DNA of 64,000 nt from Streptomyces sp. B1I3 (GCF_030816615.1 NZ_JAUSYD010000001.1:3472001-3536000); one strand, 5' to 3'; positions 25,403-35,040 are shown, counted from the stretch's first letter. Program-made: numbers and translations. The notes: a model not told the origin generated them from the letters alone.

Positions 25403-26976
25403 CGCTGCTTCTCCCGGTCGCGCAGTTCCCGCCGCAGGATCTTGCCCGAGGTCGCCCGCGGGACGGCGTCCACGAACTCGACCCGTCTGACCTTCTTGTA
25501 CGGGGCGGCGCGCTCGGCGACGTACGCCATCACCTCGTCCTCGGTGAGGTCCGGGGTCTGCGGGGAGCGGACCACGAAGGCCTTCGGGACCTCGTTGCCT
25601 GTGTCGTCGAGGACGCCGATGACGGCCGCGTCCGCGATGGCGTCGTTGCCCAGGAGCAGGGCTTCGAGCTCGGCGGGGGCGACCTGGTAGCCCTTGTACT
25701 TGATGAGCTCCTTCACCCGGTCGACGACGTACAGCCAGCCGTCGGCGTCGACGCGCCCGACGTCGCCGGTGTGGACCCAGCCGTCGCCGTCGATCATGTC
25801 GGCGGTGGCGTCGGGGCGGCCGAGGTAGCCCTTCATCACCTGGGGGCCCCGGATGAGGATCTCGCCCTCGGTGCCGGTGCCGACGTCCGCGCCCGGGTCC
25901 ACCAGCGAGACGATGCGCATCTCGGTGCTGGGCAGGAGCTTGCCGACGGTGCCGGGCGGCGGGTTCGGCTCGTCGAGCGGCACGACGTGCGTGCCGGGCG
26001 AGAGTTCCGTCATCCCGTACGCCTGCCGTACGGGTGGCAGGCCCAGGCGCGCCGAGCAGGCGGCGGCGAGCTCGGCGTCCAGCGGGGCGGCGGCGCTGAC
26101 GATGTAGCGGAGCGAGGAGAGGTCGTACTCACCGACCAGGGGGTGCTTGGCGAGGGCGAGGACGATCGGCGGCGCCACGTACAGGCCGCTGATCCGGTGG
26201 GTCTGGATCGCTTCGAGGAACTGCGCGAGGTCGAAGCGGGGCAGCACCACGACGGTGGCGCCGTAGCGGAGCGGGGCGTTCATCAGGGCGGTCAGCCCGT
26301 AGATGTGGAAGAAGGGGAGCACGGCGAGGATGCGGTCGCCCTGGCCGATGGGGACGAAGGGGCGCAACTGCTCCAGGTTCGTGCCGATGGAGCGGTGGGT
26401 GAGCATGACGCCCTTGGGGACGCCGGTGGTGCCCGAGGAGTAGGGCAGGGCGGCGATGTCCTCGGCGGGGTCGATCGTGACGTCGGGTTCGGGGGCGGTC
26501 GAGCCCAGCATGTCCAGGACGGAGGTGTGACCCTCAGCCCGGTCGCAGACGAAGATCTCCCGGACGCCGCCGGCCAGTTCGGCCGCGCGGCGGGCGACCT
26601 CCAGGAGCGGGGAGACGGTGACGATCCAGCGGGCGGCGGAGTCCCCCAGCTGCTTGGCGAACTCCTCGGGGGTGGCGAGGGGGTGGATGGTGGTGACGGT
26701 GGCGCCCGCCCGCGTCGCCCCGTAGAAGACCGGTGGGTAGGCGATCGTGTTGGGGCTGTGCAGGGCGAGTACGTCACCCTTGCGCAGCCCCGCTTCGGCG
26801 AGGGCGGCGGCGATGCGGCGGTGGAAGGTGTCGAGCTGGGTGTAGGTGACGCTCGTGCCGTTCGTCGCGTCGATCAGGGCGGGGGTGTCACCGAAGTCGG
26901 CGGCGGCCCTCCCGAGGACGGCTTCGTGGATGGGTGTTGCCAGGGCCGGGACATCTGCGTACTCGCTGCGGAACAC
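25399..26976 (-). CDS. 4-coumarate--CoA ligase-like AMP-dependent acyl-CoA synthetase
   Basis: 525 residues of the ANL superfamily. The AMP-binding motif reads LPYSSGTTGVPKGVMLTH (near residues 180-197). Further core motifs: QAYGMTELSP, GWVHTGDVGRVDADGWLYVVDR and the C-terminal catalytic Lys in PRATSGKILRREL. Closest in appearance to bacterial 4-coumarate/cinnamate:CoA ligases; the S. coelicolor equivalent (SCO4383, from memory) was shown to activate cinnamate and 4-coumarate. In the operon it would activate the free acid, the AtuH role. The start is GTG at 26976 with GAAGGGA upstream. A 257-bp gap precedes it in the operon, so a second promoter is possible. Confidence 0.92.
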   Translation of the reverse strand: MFRSEYADVPALATPIHEAVLGRAAADFGDTPALIDATNGTSVTYTQLDTFHRRIAAALAEAGLRKGDVLALHSPNTIAYPPVFYGATRAGATVTTIHPLATPEEFAKQLGDSAARWIVTVSPLLEVARRAAELAGGVREIFVCDRAEGHTSVLDMLGSTAPEPDVTIDPAEDIAALPYSSGTTGVPKGVMLTHRSIGTNLEQLRPFVPIGQGDRILAVLPFFHIYGLTALMNAPLRYGATVVVLPRFDLAQFLEAIQTHRISGLYVAPPIVLALAKHPLVGEYDLSSLRYIVSAAAPLDAELAAACSARLGLPPVRQAYGMTELSPGTHVVPLDEPNPPPGTVGKLLPSTEMRIVSLVDPGADVGTGTEGEILIRGPQVMKGYLGRPDATADMIDGDGWVHTGDVGRVDADGWLYVVDRVKELIKYKGYQVAPAELEALLLGNDAIADAAVIGVLDDTGNEVPKAFVVRSPQTPDLTEDEVMAYVAERAAPYKKVRRVEFVDAVPRATSGKILRRELRDREKQR

Positions 26977-27233
26977 TGTGGCGGTCCCTTCGACGCGGGT
27001 GGACGGGCAGTCAGCATCCCCTCCGCACCGGGGCGTGGGAACCCCGCGCGGCAGTCACCGGAAGCGGTGGTCCGGCTTCCGCCGGATCGGCGCGGGGCGC
27101 CCGGCGGGGTCGCCCACAAGGCGCCGGAGACCCCTCGCGGGGGAGCCGCCAGGGCGTTTCGGCAACGCCGCGAGCGGCCGCGCCAGGCGCTCCGCGCCCA
27201 GCGGGAGGTGGAGGCCGGCTTCCCGGGGAACCT

Positions 27234-28394
27234 TCAGTAGGACTTCGGCAGGCCGAGGGTCCGGTGGGAGACGTAGTTGAGGATCATTTCCCGGCTGACG
27301 GGAGCGATGCGCGCGACACGCGAGGCCGTGATCAGGGAGGCGAGGCCGTACTCGCGGGTGAGCCCGTTGCCGCCGAGGGTGTGGACGGCCTGGTCGACGG
27401 CCTTCACACAGGCCTCGCCGGCCGCGTACTTGGCCATGTTGGCGGCTTCGCCGGCGCCGGCGTCGTCGCCGCTGTCGTAGAGGGCGGCCGCCTTCTGCAT
27501 CATGAGCCGGGCCAGCTCCAGCTCGATGTGGGCGACGGCGAGCGGGTGCGCGATGGCCTGGTGTGCGCCGATGGGGGCCTTCCACACCTGGCGGGTGCCC
27601 GCGTACTCGACGGCCCTGCCGAGCGCGTACCGGCCCATCCCGATGCCGAACGCCGCGGTCATGATGCGTTCCGGGTTCAGTCCGGCGAAGAGCTGCAGCA
27701 GGCCCGCGTCCTCGTCACCGACGAGGGCGTCGGCGGGGAGCCGTACGTCGTCGAGGACCAGCTCGAACTGCTTCTCGGCAGCCTGCAGTTCCATGTCGAT
27801 GGGGGTGCGCGTGAAGCCGGGGGTCTCGCGCGGCACGATGAAGAGGCAGGGCTTGAGGCTGCCCGAGCGGGCGTCCTCGGTGCGGCCGACGACGAGGGTG
27901 GCGTCGGAGACGTCGACGCCGGAGATGAAGACCTTGCGGCCGGTGAGGACCCAGCCCCCGCCGTCGCGGCGGGCGGTGGTGGTGATGCGGTGCGAGTTGG
28001 AGCCCGCGTCGGGTTCGGTGATGCCGAAGGACATGGTCAGGGTCCCGTCGGAGAGTCCGGGCAGCCACGCCCGCTTCTGGGCCTCGGTGCCGTAACGGGC
28101 GATGACCGTGCCGCAGATCGCCGGGGAGACGACCATCATGAGCAGGGGGCTGCCGGCCGCGCCGAGCTCTTCCAGGACGATGGAGAGTTCGGCGATGCCG
28201 GCGCCCCCGCCGCCGTACCGGGCGGGGAGGTTGACCCCGAGGTAGCCGAGCTTGCCGGCCTCCGCCCACAGCTCCCGGGGGTGTCCGCCCTCGCGGGCCA
28301 GGGCGGTGATGTAGTCCCGGCCGTACCGCTTGCCGAGCGCGGCCACGGCGGCGCGGAGGGCCTTGTGCTCTTCGGTTTCGAGGACGGTGCTCAT
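27234..28394 (-). CDS. Acyl-CoA dehydrogenase
   Basis: 386 residues, the usual family length. FAD/substrate motifs: MSFGITEPDAGSNSHRITTTA (signature 1), WVLTGRKVFISGVDVSDATLVV, and near the C-terminus VKAVDQAVHTLGGNGLTREYG. The segment where many members carry the catalytic Glu in an EGT motif reads RIAPVSREMILNYV here, so the base may be the Glu of SREM or may sit elsewhere, as in isovaleryl-CoA dehydrogenase. It would introduce the 2,3 double bond before carboxylation (AtuD/LiuA-like step). Overlap of ATGA with the carboxylase alpha gene. Confidence 0.92.
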   Translation of the reverse strand: MSTVLETEEHKALRAAVAALGKRYGRDYITALAREGGHPRELWAEAGKLGYLGVNLPARYGGGGAGIAELSIVLEELGAAGSPLLMMVVSPAICGTVIARYGTEAQKRAWLPGLSDGTLTMSFGITEPDAGSNSHRITTTARRDGGGWVLTGRKVFISGVDVSDATLVVGRTEDARSGSLKPCLFIVPRETPGFTRTPIDMELQAAEKQFELVLDDVRLPADALVGDEDAGLLQLFAGLNPERIMTAAFGIGMGRYALGRAVEYAGTRQVWKAPIGAHQAIAHPLAVAHIELELARLMMQKAAALYDSGDDAGAGEAANMAKYAAGEACVKAVDQAVHTLGGNGLTREYGLASLITASRVARIAPVSREMILNYVSHRTLGLPKSY

Positions 28395-30325
28395 GGTTTC
28401 GTCTCCTCCTGGCGCACGGGGGCGTCCTGTACGACGGCGAGCAGGGTGCCGACCTCCACCTGGAGACCGGGTGCGGCGTGGAGCGCGGTGAGCATGCCGG
28501 CGGCGGGGGCGAGGATGCGGTGCTCCATCTTCATCGCCTCCAGCCAGATCAGGGGCTGCCCGGCCTCGACGGCCGCACCCGGCGCGAGCCCGTCCGCGAG
28601 GCGGACGACGGTGCCGGGCATGGGTGCGAGCAGGGAGCCGGGTTCGGTGCGCGCGGTGGGGTCCGTGAAGCGCGGCAGGACGGTGAAGGTGTACGAGCCG
28701 CGGGCGCCGTCGACGTGGACGCGGTCGCCGTGCGGGGTGATCGTGAAGTGCCGTGTGACGCCGCCCGATTCAAGGCCGACGCGGCCGGGCCCGGCGGTGG
28801 TGACCCGTTCGCCGGTGACGGGTGCCGGGCCGTCCCGGCCGGTGCGGTAGGCGATCTCGTGTTCGGCCCCGTCGGGTTCGACGCGGTAGCGCTTGGTCTG
28901 GTGCTGCGAGGGCAGGTTGCGCCAGGCACCGAAGCGGGTGGGGGCCGAGGCGGAGGCGAGGGCGGCGGCCGTGGCGGCGAGGCGGCGGTCGTCCTCGCGG
29001 ACGGGGGCGGTGAGCGTGGCCAGGTGCCGGTCGTAGAAACCGGTGTCCAGGCGCGCCGCCGCGAAGTCCGGGTGGCGCAGGGACCGGACGAGCAGGTCGC
29101 GGTTGGTGACCGGCCCGTGGATGCGGGCGCGTTCCAGGGCGCGGGCGAGGAGGCGTACGGCTTCGGCGCGGGTGGGTGCGTGGGCGATGACCTTGGCGAG
29201 CATCGGGTCGTAGTGCACCCCGACCGTGTCGCCGCCGGTGTACCCGGTGTCGAGGCGCAGGCCGGGCCCCTCCGGTACGTCCAGGGTGAGCAGTGCTCCG
29301 GTCTGCGGCTGCCAGTCACGGGCGGGGTCCTCGGCGTAGAGCCTTGCCTCGACCGCGTGGCCGCGGAGCGGCGGGGGTGCGGGGGCGGGCAGCGGCTCCC
29401 CCTCCGCGACGCGCAGTTGCAGGGCCACGAGGTCGAGCCCGGACACCGCCTCCGTGACCGGGTGCTCGACCTGGAGCCGGGTGTTCATCTCCAGGAAGTA
29501 CGGGCGTCCTTCGGCCGACACGAGGAACTCGACGGTCCCCGCGCCCCGGTAGCCCACGGCCCGGGCGGCGGCGACGGCGGCGTCGTGCAGTTCCTGCCGG
29601 AGCGCGTCGCCGAGGCCGGGGGCGGGAGCCTCCTCGATGACCTTCTGGTGGCGGCGCTGGAGCGAGCAGTCGCGGGTGCCGAGCGCCCACACCGTGCCCT
29701 GGGCGTCCGCCATGACCTGGACCTCGACGTGCCGGCCGCGTTCGACGTACGGCTCGGCGAAGACCTCGCCGTCCCCGAAGGCGGCGGTGGCCTCGGCGAC
29801 CGCCGCCGTCAGCTCCCCGGGCAGCTCGCCGAGGTCCCGGACGATCCGCATCCCGCGCCCGCCCCCGCCGGCCGACGCCTTGAGCAGCAGCGGCAGGTCC
29901 TCGGCGGTGGCGCCCGCCGGGTCGACGGGGGCCAGGAGCGGTACGTCCGCGGCGGCCATCAGCTCCTTGGCGCGGGTCTTGGACGCCATCAGCTCGACGG
30001 CCTCGACCGGTGGGCCCACCCAGACGAGCCCCGCGTCCCGCACGGCGCGGGCGAACCCGGCGTTCTCGGAGAGGAAGCCGTACCCGGGGTGCACGGCGTC
30101 GGCGCCCGCCGCGAGGGCGGCGGCCACCACCAGGTCGCCGCGCAGGTAGGTGTCACCGGCCGCCGCCCCCGGGAGGCGTACGGCGGTGTCGGCCTCCCGC
30201 ACGTGCAGGGCGCCGGCGTCCGCGTCGGAGTACACGGCGACGGTGGAGATGCCCAGCTCGCGGCAGGTGCGGAAGATCCGGCAGGCGATCTCGCCCCGGT
30301 TGGCCACCAGGAGCGTACGAATCAT
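28391..30325 (-). CDS. Acyl-CoA carboxylase alpha subunit (biotin carboxylase + BCCP)
   Basis: 644 residues. Residues 1-445 are biotin carboxylase: LVANRGEIACRIFRTCRELG at the start, the ATP-grasp glycine loop KASAGGGGRGMRIV, DCSLQRRHQKVIEEAPAP and FLEMNTRLQVEHPVTEAVSG. A middle linker/BT-like region is followed by a C-terminal biotinyl domain with LEAMKM; the Lys is at about residue 599. ATG at 30325 begins MIRTLLVANRG; an upstream GTG adds only three residues. It forms the carboxylase holoenzyme with the beta subunit gene 116 bp upstream. This could be a methylcrotonyl-, geranyl- or propionyl-type enzyme. Confidence 0.95.
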   Translation of the reverse strand: MIRTLLVANRGEIACRIFRTCRELGISTVAVYSDADAGALHVREADTAVRLPGAAAGDTYLRGDLVVAAALAAGADAVHPGYGFLSENAGFARAVRDAGLVWVGPPVEAVELMASKTRAKELMAAADVPLLAPVDPAGATAEDLPLLLKASAGGGGRGMRIVRDLGELPGELTAAVAEATAAFGDGEVFAEPYVERGRHVEVQVMADAQGTVWALGTRDCSLQRRHQKVIEEAPAPGLGDALRQELHDAAVAAARAVGYRGAGTVEFLVSAEGRPYFLEMNTRLQVEHPVTEAVSGLDLVALQLRVAEGEPLPAPAPPPLRGHAVEARLYAEDPARDWQPQTGALLTLDVPEGPGLRLDTGYTGGDTVGVHYDPMLAKVIAHAPTRAEAVRLLARALERARIHGPVTNRDLLVRSLRHPDFAAARLDTGFYDRHLATLTAPVREDDRRLAATAAALASASAPTRFGAWRNLPSQHQTKRYRVEPDGAEHEIAYRTGRDGPAPVTGERVTTAGPGRVGLESGGVTRHFTITPHGDRVHVDGARGSYTFTVLPRFTDPTARTEPGSLLAPMPGTVVRLADGLAPGAAVEAGQPLIWLEAMKMEHRILAPAAGMLTALHAAPGLQVEVGTLLAVVQDAPVRQEETKP

Positions 30326-30441
30326 GGCTGGCACAGGAGAAGCTCTTTCCACTAGGACACCGCAACCGTCGGTCGAGGGGCTCCCACGGCGAGCGGCCAC
30401 CTCCGCGGGAGCGGCGGCTGTTCGGCCGCGAGGGGGCCGCC

Positions 30442-32040
30442 TCACATCCGGAAGACGCCGAAGCCGCCGCGGGCGCCCTCGACCGGTGCGGTGTGGATCG
30501 CGGACAGGCAGATCCCGAGGACGGTCCGGGTGTCACGCGGGTCGATGACCCCGTCGTCGTACAACCGCCCCGACAGGAACACGGGCAGGGACTCGGACTC
30601 GATCTGCTGCTCCACCATGGCGCGCAGGCCCGCGTCGGCCTCGTCGTCGTAGGGCAGGCCCTTCGCGGCGGAGGACGCCCGGGCGACGATCGACAGGACG
30701 CCGGCGAGCTGCTGGGGACCCATGACGGCGGACTTGCTGCTGGGCCAGGCGAAGAGGAAGCGGGGGTCGTAGGCGCGACCGCACATGCCGTAGTGCCCGG
30801 CGCCGTAGGAGGCGCCCATCAGCACGGACAGGTGCGGGACCCGGGAGTTCGACACCGCGTTGATCATCATGGCGCCGTGCTTGATGATGCCGCCCTGTTC
30901 GTACTCCTTGCCGACCATGTAGCCGGTGGTGTTGTGGAGGAAGAGGAGCGGGATGTCCCGCTGGTTCGCGAGCTGGATGAACTGCGCGGCCTTCTGCGAC
31001 TCCTCGCTGAACAGCACGCCCTGCGCGTTGGCGAGGATGCCGATCGGGTAGCCGTGCAGGCGGGCCCACCCCGTGACCAGGCTGGCCCCGTAGAGCGGCT
31101 TGAACGCGTCGAAGTCCGATCCGTCGACGAGCCGGGCGATGACCTCGTGCGGGTCGAAGGGGGTCTTGAGGTCGCCCGGGACGATCCCGGCCAGTTCGTC
31201 CTCGTCGTACTTCGGTGGTTCGGCGATCCCCGGGTCGGGGTGCGCCTTGCGCCAGTTGAGGCGGGCGACGATCCGCCGGGCCTGCCGGATAGCGTCGTGC
31301 TCGTCCACGGCGAAGTGGTCGGCGAGCCCGGACGTACGGGCGTGCATCCCGGCGCCGCCGAGGGATTCGTCGTCGCTCTCCTCACCGGTGGCCATCTTCA
31401 CCAGGGGCGGGCCGCCGAGGAAGACCTTCGACCGCTCCTTGATCATCACGGTGTGGTCGGACATGCCGGGGACGTACGCCCCGCCGGCGGTCGAGTTGCC
31501 GAAGACGACGGCGACGGTCGGGACGCCGGCCGCCGACAGCCGGGTGAGGTCGCGGAAGAGCGCCCCGCCCGGGATGAAGATCTCCTTCTGCGAGGGCAGG
31601 TCGGCGCCCCCCGACTCGACGAGGCTGACGCAGGGCAGCCGGTTGGCGAAGGCGATCTCGTTGGCCCGCAGGGCCTTCTTCAGCGTCCAGGGGTTGGAGG
31701 CGCCGCCGCGGACGGTCGGGTCGTTGGCGGTGATCAGGCACTCCACCCCCTCCACGACGCCGATCCCGGTGACGAGCGAGGCGCCGACCGTGTACGCGCT
31801 GCCCCAGGCGGCGAGCGGGGAGAGTTCCAGGAAGGGGGTGTCCGGGTCGACCAGCAGCTCGATCCGCTCCCGGGCCTGCAGCTTGCCGCGCTCCCTGTGC
31901 CGCGCCACGTACTTCTCGCCTCCGCCCGCCAGGGCCCTGGCGTGCTCGGCGTCGAGCTCGGCGAGCTTGGCGAGCATGGCCTCGCGGTGGGCGGCGTATT
32001 CGGGGCCGGTGGTGTCGAGTGCGGTGGGCAGGACGGTCAT
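30442..32040 (-). CDS. Acyl-CoA carboxylase beta subunit (carboxyltransferase)
   Basis: 532 residues, length and sequence of the methylcrotonyl/geranyl-CoA carboxylase beta type: RHRERGKLQARERIELLVDP, VECLITANDPTVRGGASNPW, CVSLVESGGADLPSQKEIF, GNSTAGGAYVPGMSD (acyl-CoA oxyanion loop) and VLMGASYGAGHYGMCGRAYDP (biotin oxyanion loop). It transfers CO2 from biotin to the enoyl-CoA. The residue separating MCC from GCC specificity in Pseudomonas enzymes cannot be mapped by eye. The start ATG 32040 overlaps the AtuA-family stop (ATGA), which shows co-translation. Confidence 0.95.
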   Translation of the reverse strand: MTVLPTALDTTGPEYAAHREAMLAKLAELDAEHARALAGGGEKYVARHRERGKLQARERIELLVDPDTPFLELSPLAAWGSAYTVGASLVTGIGVVEGVECLITANDPTVRGGASNPWTLKKALRANEIAFANRLPCVSLVESGGADLPSQKEIFIPGGALFRDLTRLSAAGVPTVAVVFGNSTAGGAYVPGMSDHTVMIKERSKVFLGGPPLVKMATGEESDDESLGGAGMHARTSGLADHFAVDEHDAIRQARRIVARLNWRKAHPDPGIAEPPKYDEDELAGIVPGDLKTPFDPHEVIARLVDGSDFDAFKPLYGASLVTGWARLHGYPIGILANAQGVLFSEESQKAAQFIQLANQRDIPLLFLHNTTGYMVGKEYEQGGIIKHGAMMINAVSNSRVPHLSVLMGASYGAGHYGMCGRAYDPRFLFAWPSSKSAVMGPQQLAGVLSIVARASSAAKGLPYDDEADAGLRAMVEQQIESESLPVFLSGRLYDDGVIDPRDTRTVLGICLSAIHTAPVEGARGGFGVFRM

Positions 32041-33740
32041 GGGGTCACCTCCGGTGGGTCGAGCAGCGCCACGGGGACGGGGAGGTGCCGGGAGCGCAGC
32101 CACTCCCCCACCGCCTTGGCCTGGGGGTCGAACCGGGCCTGCGCGGCGACGCCCTCGCCGAGGAGGCCGTGGACCACGAAGTTGAGCGCCCGCAGGTTCG
32201 GCAGGACATGGCGTACGACGGTGAGCCCGGCGGTCTCAGGCAGCAGCTCCCGTAAGCGTGCGACGGTCAGCTCGTGCGCCAGCCACCGCCAGGCCTCGTC
32301 GGTGCGGACCCATACGCCCACGTTGGCATCGCCGCCCTTGTCGCCGCTGCGGGCGCCGGCGACGCGGCCGAGCGGGACGGTACGGGTGGGTCCGGCGGGC
32401 AGCGGCTCGGGGAGCGGGGGCTCCTCGACCGCCTCCAGTTCCCTGTACCGGCCGGCCGGCGGCACGGTCTCCCGCCGCCCGTCCGGCAGGACGGCCGCGT
32501 GCTCCACCTCTTCCGCGGGCACCCGCCCGGCCTCGAACACCCCGTACGGAGCGCCCTTTCCCGGTGGCGCGGTCACGTGGAAGCCCGGGTAGCTGCCGAG
32601 CGCCAGCTCGACGGCCGCGCCGGACACCGCGCGCCCGACCGCCTCGGCGTCCTGGTCGCGGACGACGAGCCGGAGCAGGGCGCTGCCCGTCTCCTCGGTG
32701 GGCGCGTCCGGCCGGTCGGTACGGGCGAGCTCCCACCGCACGTCGGCGGGTGGCCGTTCCGTGCGGGCGAGGGCGTCGGCGAACTGGTCCCGCACGAGCC
32801 GCGCCTTGGCCTCGATGTCGAGGCCCGTCAGCACGAAGACGACCTCGTTGCGCCAGCCGCCGATCCGGTTGAGCCCGGTCTTCAGCGTGGGCGGTGGGGC
32901 CTCGCCCCGTACGCCGTCGATCCGCACCCGGTCGGGCCCGGCCCCGGTGAGGGTGACGGTGTCCAGCCGGGCGGTGACGTCGGGTCCGGCGTACCGGGCG
33001 CCGGCGGTCTCGTACAGCAACTGCGCCGTGACGGTGCCGAGGTCGACGACACCGCCCGTGCCGTCGTGCTTGGTGACGACGCTCGACCCGTCCGCGTGGA
33101 TCTCGGCGAGCGGGAAGCCGGGGCGGCGGACGTCGTGTTCGCCGAAGAACGCGTAGTTGCCCCCGGTGGCCTGGGTGCCGCACTCGAGCACATGCCCCGC
33201 GACGACGGCCCCGGCCAGCGCGTCCAGGTCACCGGGCCCCCAGCCGAAGTGGGCGGCGGCCGGGCCGGTGACCAGGGCGGCGTCGGTGACGCGCCCGGTG
33301 ACGACGATGTCCGCCCCGGCCCGCAGGCAGGCTGCGATCCCGGCGCCACCGAGGTAGGCGTTGGCGGTGAGGTGACCGTCGGGCACGGGGAGGCTGTCGC
33401 CCTCGACATGGGCGACGCGCACGGGCACGGACAGCTTGCCGGCCAGCTGCCGTACGGCGTCGGCGAGTCCGGCCGGATTGAGCCCCCCGGCATTGGTGAC
33501 GATCTTGACGCCCCGGTCGTGCGCGAGGTGGAGGTTCTCCTCCAGTTGCCGCAGGAAGGTGGAGGCGTATCCGCGGTTCGTGTCCTTGAGCCGGCTGCGG
33601 CCCAGGATCAGCATGGTGAGTTCGGCGAGGTAGTCCCCGGTCAGGACGTCGAGGGGGCCGCCGGTGAGCATCTCGCGTACGGCGTCGAAGCGGTCGCCGT
33701 AGAAGCCGGAGGCGTTGCCGATACGGAGCGGCCGGGTCAC
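32037..33740 (-). CDS. AtuA-family protein (DUF1446)
   Basis: 567 residues. The DUF1446 signature is clear: [20 protein letters not shown] at the N-terminus, [73 protein letters not shown] and, towards the C-terminus, [19 protein letters not shown]. AtuA is required for acyclic terpene utilisation in Pseudomonas, but its reaction is not established. The C-terminal 150 residues carry the extra AtuA-associated domain. The start is GTG 33740, sharing GTGA with the upstream stop. Its presence is the main reason to compare this operon with atu rather than with a plain leucine pathway. Confidence 0.92.
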   Translation of the reverse strand: MTRPLRIGNASGFYGDRFDAVREMLTGGPLDVLTGDYLAELTMLILGRSRLKDTNRGYASTFLRQLEENLHLAHDRGVKIVTNAGGLNPAGLADAVRQLAGKLSVPVRVAHVEGDSLPVPDGHLTANAYLGGAGIAACLRAGADIVVTGRVTDAALVTGPAAAHFGWGPGDLDALAGAVVAGHVLECGTQATGGNYAFFGEHDVRRPGFPLAEIHADGSSVVTKHDGTGGVVDLGTVTAQLLYETAGARYAGPDVTARLDTVTLTGAGPDRVRIDGVRGEAPPPTLKTGLNRIGGWRNEVVFVLTGLDIEAKARLVRDQFADALARTERPPADVRWELARTDRPDAPTEETGSALLRLVVRDQDAEAVGRAVSGAAVELALGSYPGFHVTAPPGKGAPYGVFEAGRVPAEEVEHAAVLPDGRRETVPPAGRYRELEAVEEPPLPEPLPAGPTRTVPLGRVAGARSGDKGGDANVGVWVRTDEAWRWLAHELTVARLRELLPETAGLTVVRHVLPNLRALNFVVHGLLGEGVAAQARFDPQAKAVGEWLRSRHLPVPVALLDPPEVTP

Positions 33741-34543
33741 CGCTCCCCCTTCCTGGGGCGCCCCTTTCCGGGCGGGCCGGCGAAGGCCTGGGCGATGTCC
33801 AGCCATCGGTCGGCGTCGGGGCCCACGGCCTCGAGGGCGAGGTCGTCCCGGTGGGCGCGCCGGGTGACGAGCAGGCAGAAGTCGAGGAGCGGCCCGGTGA
33901 TCCGCTGGGGGGCGCCCTCGGGGCCGTACACGCTCGACGTTCCGTCCTCGGCCCGGAGTTCCACCCGGAACTGCTCGGCGGGCGGTTGCATGCCCCGCAC
34001 GGAGTAGGCGTAGTCGCGCGCCCGTACGCCGATCCTGGCGATGTGCCGCAGCCGGGCGGACGGCTTCCGGGCCACCCCGAGGGCGTCGGCGACGTCCTGG
34101 CCGTGGGCCCAGGTCTCCATGAGCCGCGCGGTGGCCATGGAGGCGACGCTCATGGGCGGTCCGTACCAGGGGAACTTCGCCCCGGCGGGAGCCTCCCGCA
34201 GCGCCTCCTGCAGACGGGCCCGCCCCTCCCGCCACTCCACGAGCAGCGCTTCGGGCGGCAGGGCGGTCGCCGCCTCGTCGGCCGCCTCGTCGACGAAGGT
34301 CTCCGGGTCGGCGGCCGCCTTGCCGGCCTCGTCGGCGAAGGCCCCGGGGTCGGTGACGGCGAGCAGGGCGACCTCGTCGGTCCAGTTGAGATGGGCGATC
34401 TGGTGGGCGACGGTCCACCGTTCGGCGGGGGTGGGCAGGGCCCATCCCTCCGCGTTCAGCCCGGCGACCAGCAGGTCCAGTTCGTCGCTCTCCTGACGCA
34501 GATCGTCGAGCACGGCGACGGTCACGGCCGAAGCGTCGGACAC
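33737..34543 (-). CDS. TIGR03084-family DinB-like metal-binding protein
   Basis: 268 residues. DinB/mycothiol-dependent isomerase-like helical bundle: [20 protein letters not shown], then [22 protein letters not shown] with the conserved His, [20 protein letters not shown] with the second His, and [19 protein letters not shown]. The family is actinobacterial and of unknown reaction; metal binding is inferred from the His triad and from DinB structures. GTG 34543 has GAGGGGAG about 7 bases upstream; earlier in-frame starts would run through the promoter and palindrome. First gene of the operon. Confidence 0.88.
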   Translation of the reverse strand: MSDASAVTVAVLDDLRQESDELDLLVAGLNAEGWALPTPAERWTVAHQIAHLNWTDEVALLAVTDPGAFADEAGKAAADPETFVDEAADEAATALPPEALLVEWREGRARLQEALREAPAGAKFPWYGPPMSVASMATARLMETWAHGQDVADALGVARKPSARLRHIARIGVRARDYAYSVRGMQPPAEQFRVELRAEDGTSSVYGPEGAPQRITGPLLDFCLLVTRRAHRDDLALEAVGPDADRWLDIAQAFAGPPGKGRPRKGER

Positions 34544-34872
34544 GGTGCGCTCCCCTCGGGGCGTGGCGGTGTGCCCTGGAGCATGGCAGCGACCCGCGAA
34601 ACAAGCAAGCATGCTTGCATGATTTTATCGCCCGCCCGCACCTCGGCGCGGGCGCGATGCGGGATCCACCGGTCGCCGCGCCCGCGCCCGCGAGGGGCCG
34701 AGAATCGGCCTCGTCGTGGACGCGGTGGCGTCATCCCGGCCGGCCGGAGCGGACCGACCGCGTCGGCACCGTCGGCCCTCCGGTCAGCGGGACTTCACGT
34801 GCGTGACACCGCCGGCACCCGGCTTCCCGGGCCCCGGACGCCGCCCGCCGGCGGCCGGTCCGCTCTCAGCGG
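34544..34872. other. Operon promoter region and 3' end of the EamA locus
   Basis: 34544-34640 holds the promoter and palindrome of the acyl-CoA operon and a local AT-rich patch (GATTTTATCG). From 34641 to 34872 I see no gene; a minus-strand reading ending at 34784 is in a different frame from the EamA gene and has no start of its own. Confidence 0.5.
34605..34618. promoter_or_regulatory. Perfect 14-bp palindrome, likely operator of the atu-like operon
   Basis: GCAAGCATGCTTGC is a perfect palindrome 62 bp upstream of the first gene of the operon (GTG 34543), next to an AT-rich patch suited to a promoter. CAAG-N4-CTTG operators are typical of TetR regulators of acyl-CoA genes in actinobacteria. 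The TetR gene ending the same operon is the natural candidate to bind it. Confidence 0.6.
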
Positions 34873-35040
34873 CTAATCCGCACGTTCGCCCTCGGCCTGC
34901 GAGGGTTCCGTCCTGGAGACGTCGGGATGCGTCTCGGCCGCCTGGCCGCGTTCGGTGGGCTCGTCGCGTTCTCCCTCGGCCTGCGAGGGGGTGTGGGCGT
35001 ACAAGCCGTCGTACTCGTCGGTTCCCTTGGTGGAGCCCAT
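34873..35040 (-). CDS. Possible separate 55-residue hydrophilic protein inside the EamA frame
   Basis: ATG 35040 is preceded by GGAAGGAGG with an 8-base spacing, a far stronger ribosome site than most genes here. It opens MGSTKGTDEYDGLYAHTPSQ and continues for 55 residues to the stop shared with the EamA frame. The product is acidic, lacks hydrophobic segments and contains a duplicated motif (PSQAEGERDE and PSQAEGERAD). It could be an independently translated small protein that is in frame with the transporter gene only because no stop intervenes, or the C-terminal tail of the transporter. Confidence 0.55.
   Translation of the reverse strand: MGSTKGTDEYDGLYAHTPSQAEGERDEPTERGQAAETHPDVSRTEPSQAEGERAD

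Noticed and set aside
34605..34618. KstR2-type operator
   Set aside because: The KstR2 motif as remembered has two bases between CAAG and CTTG; here there are four, and a TetR gene in the same operon is the better candidate.
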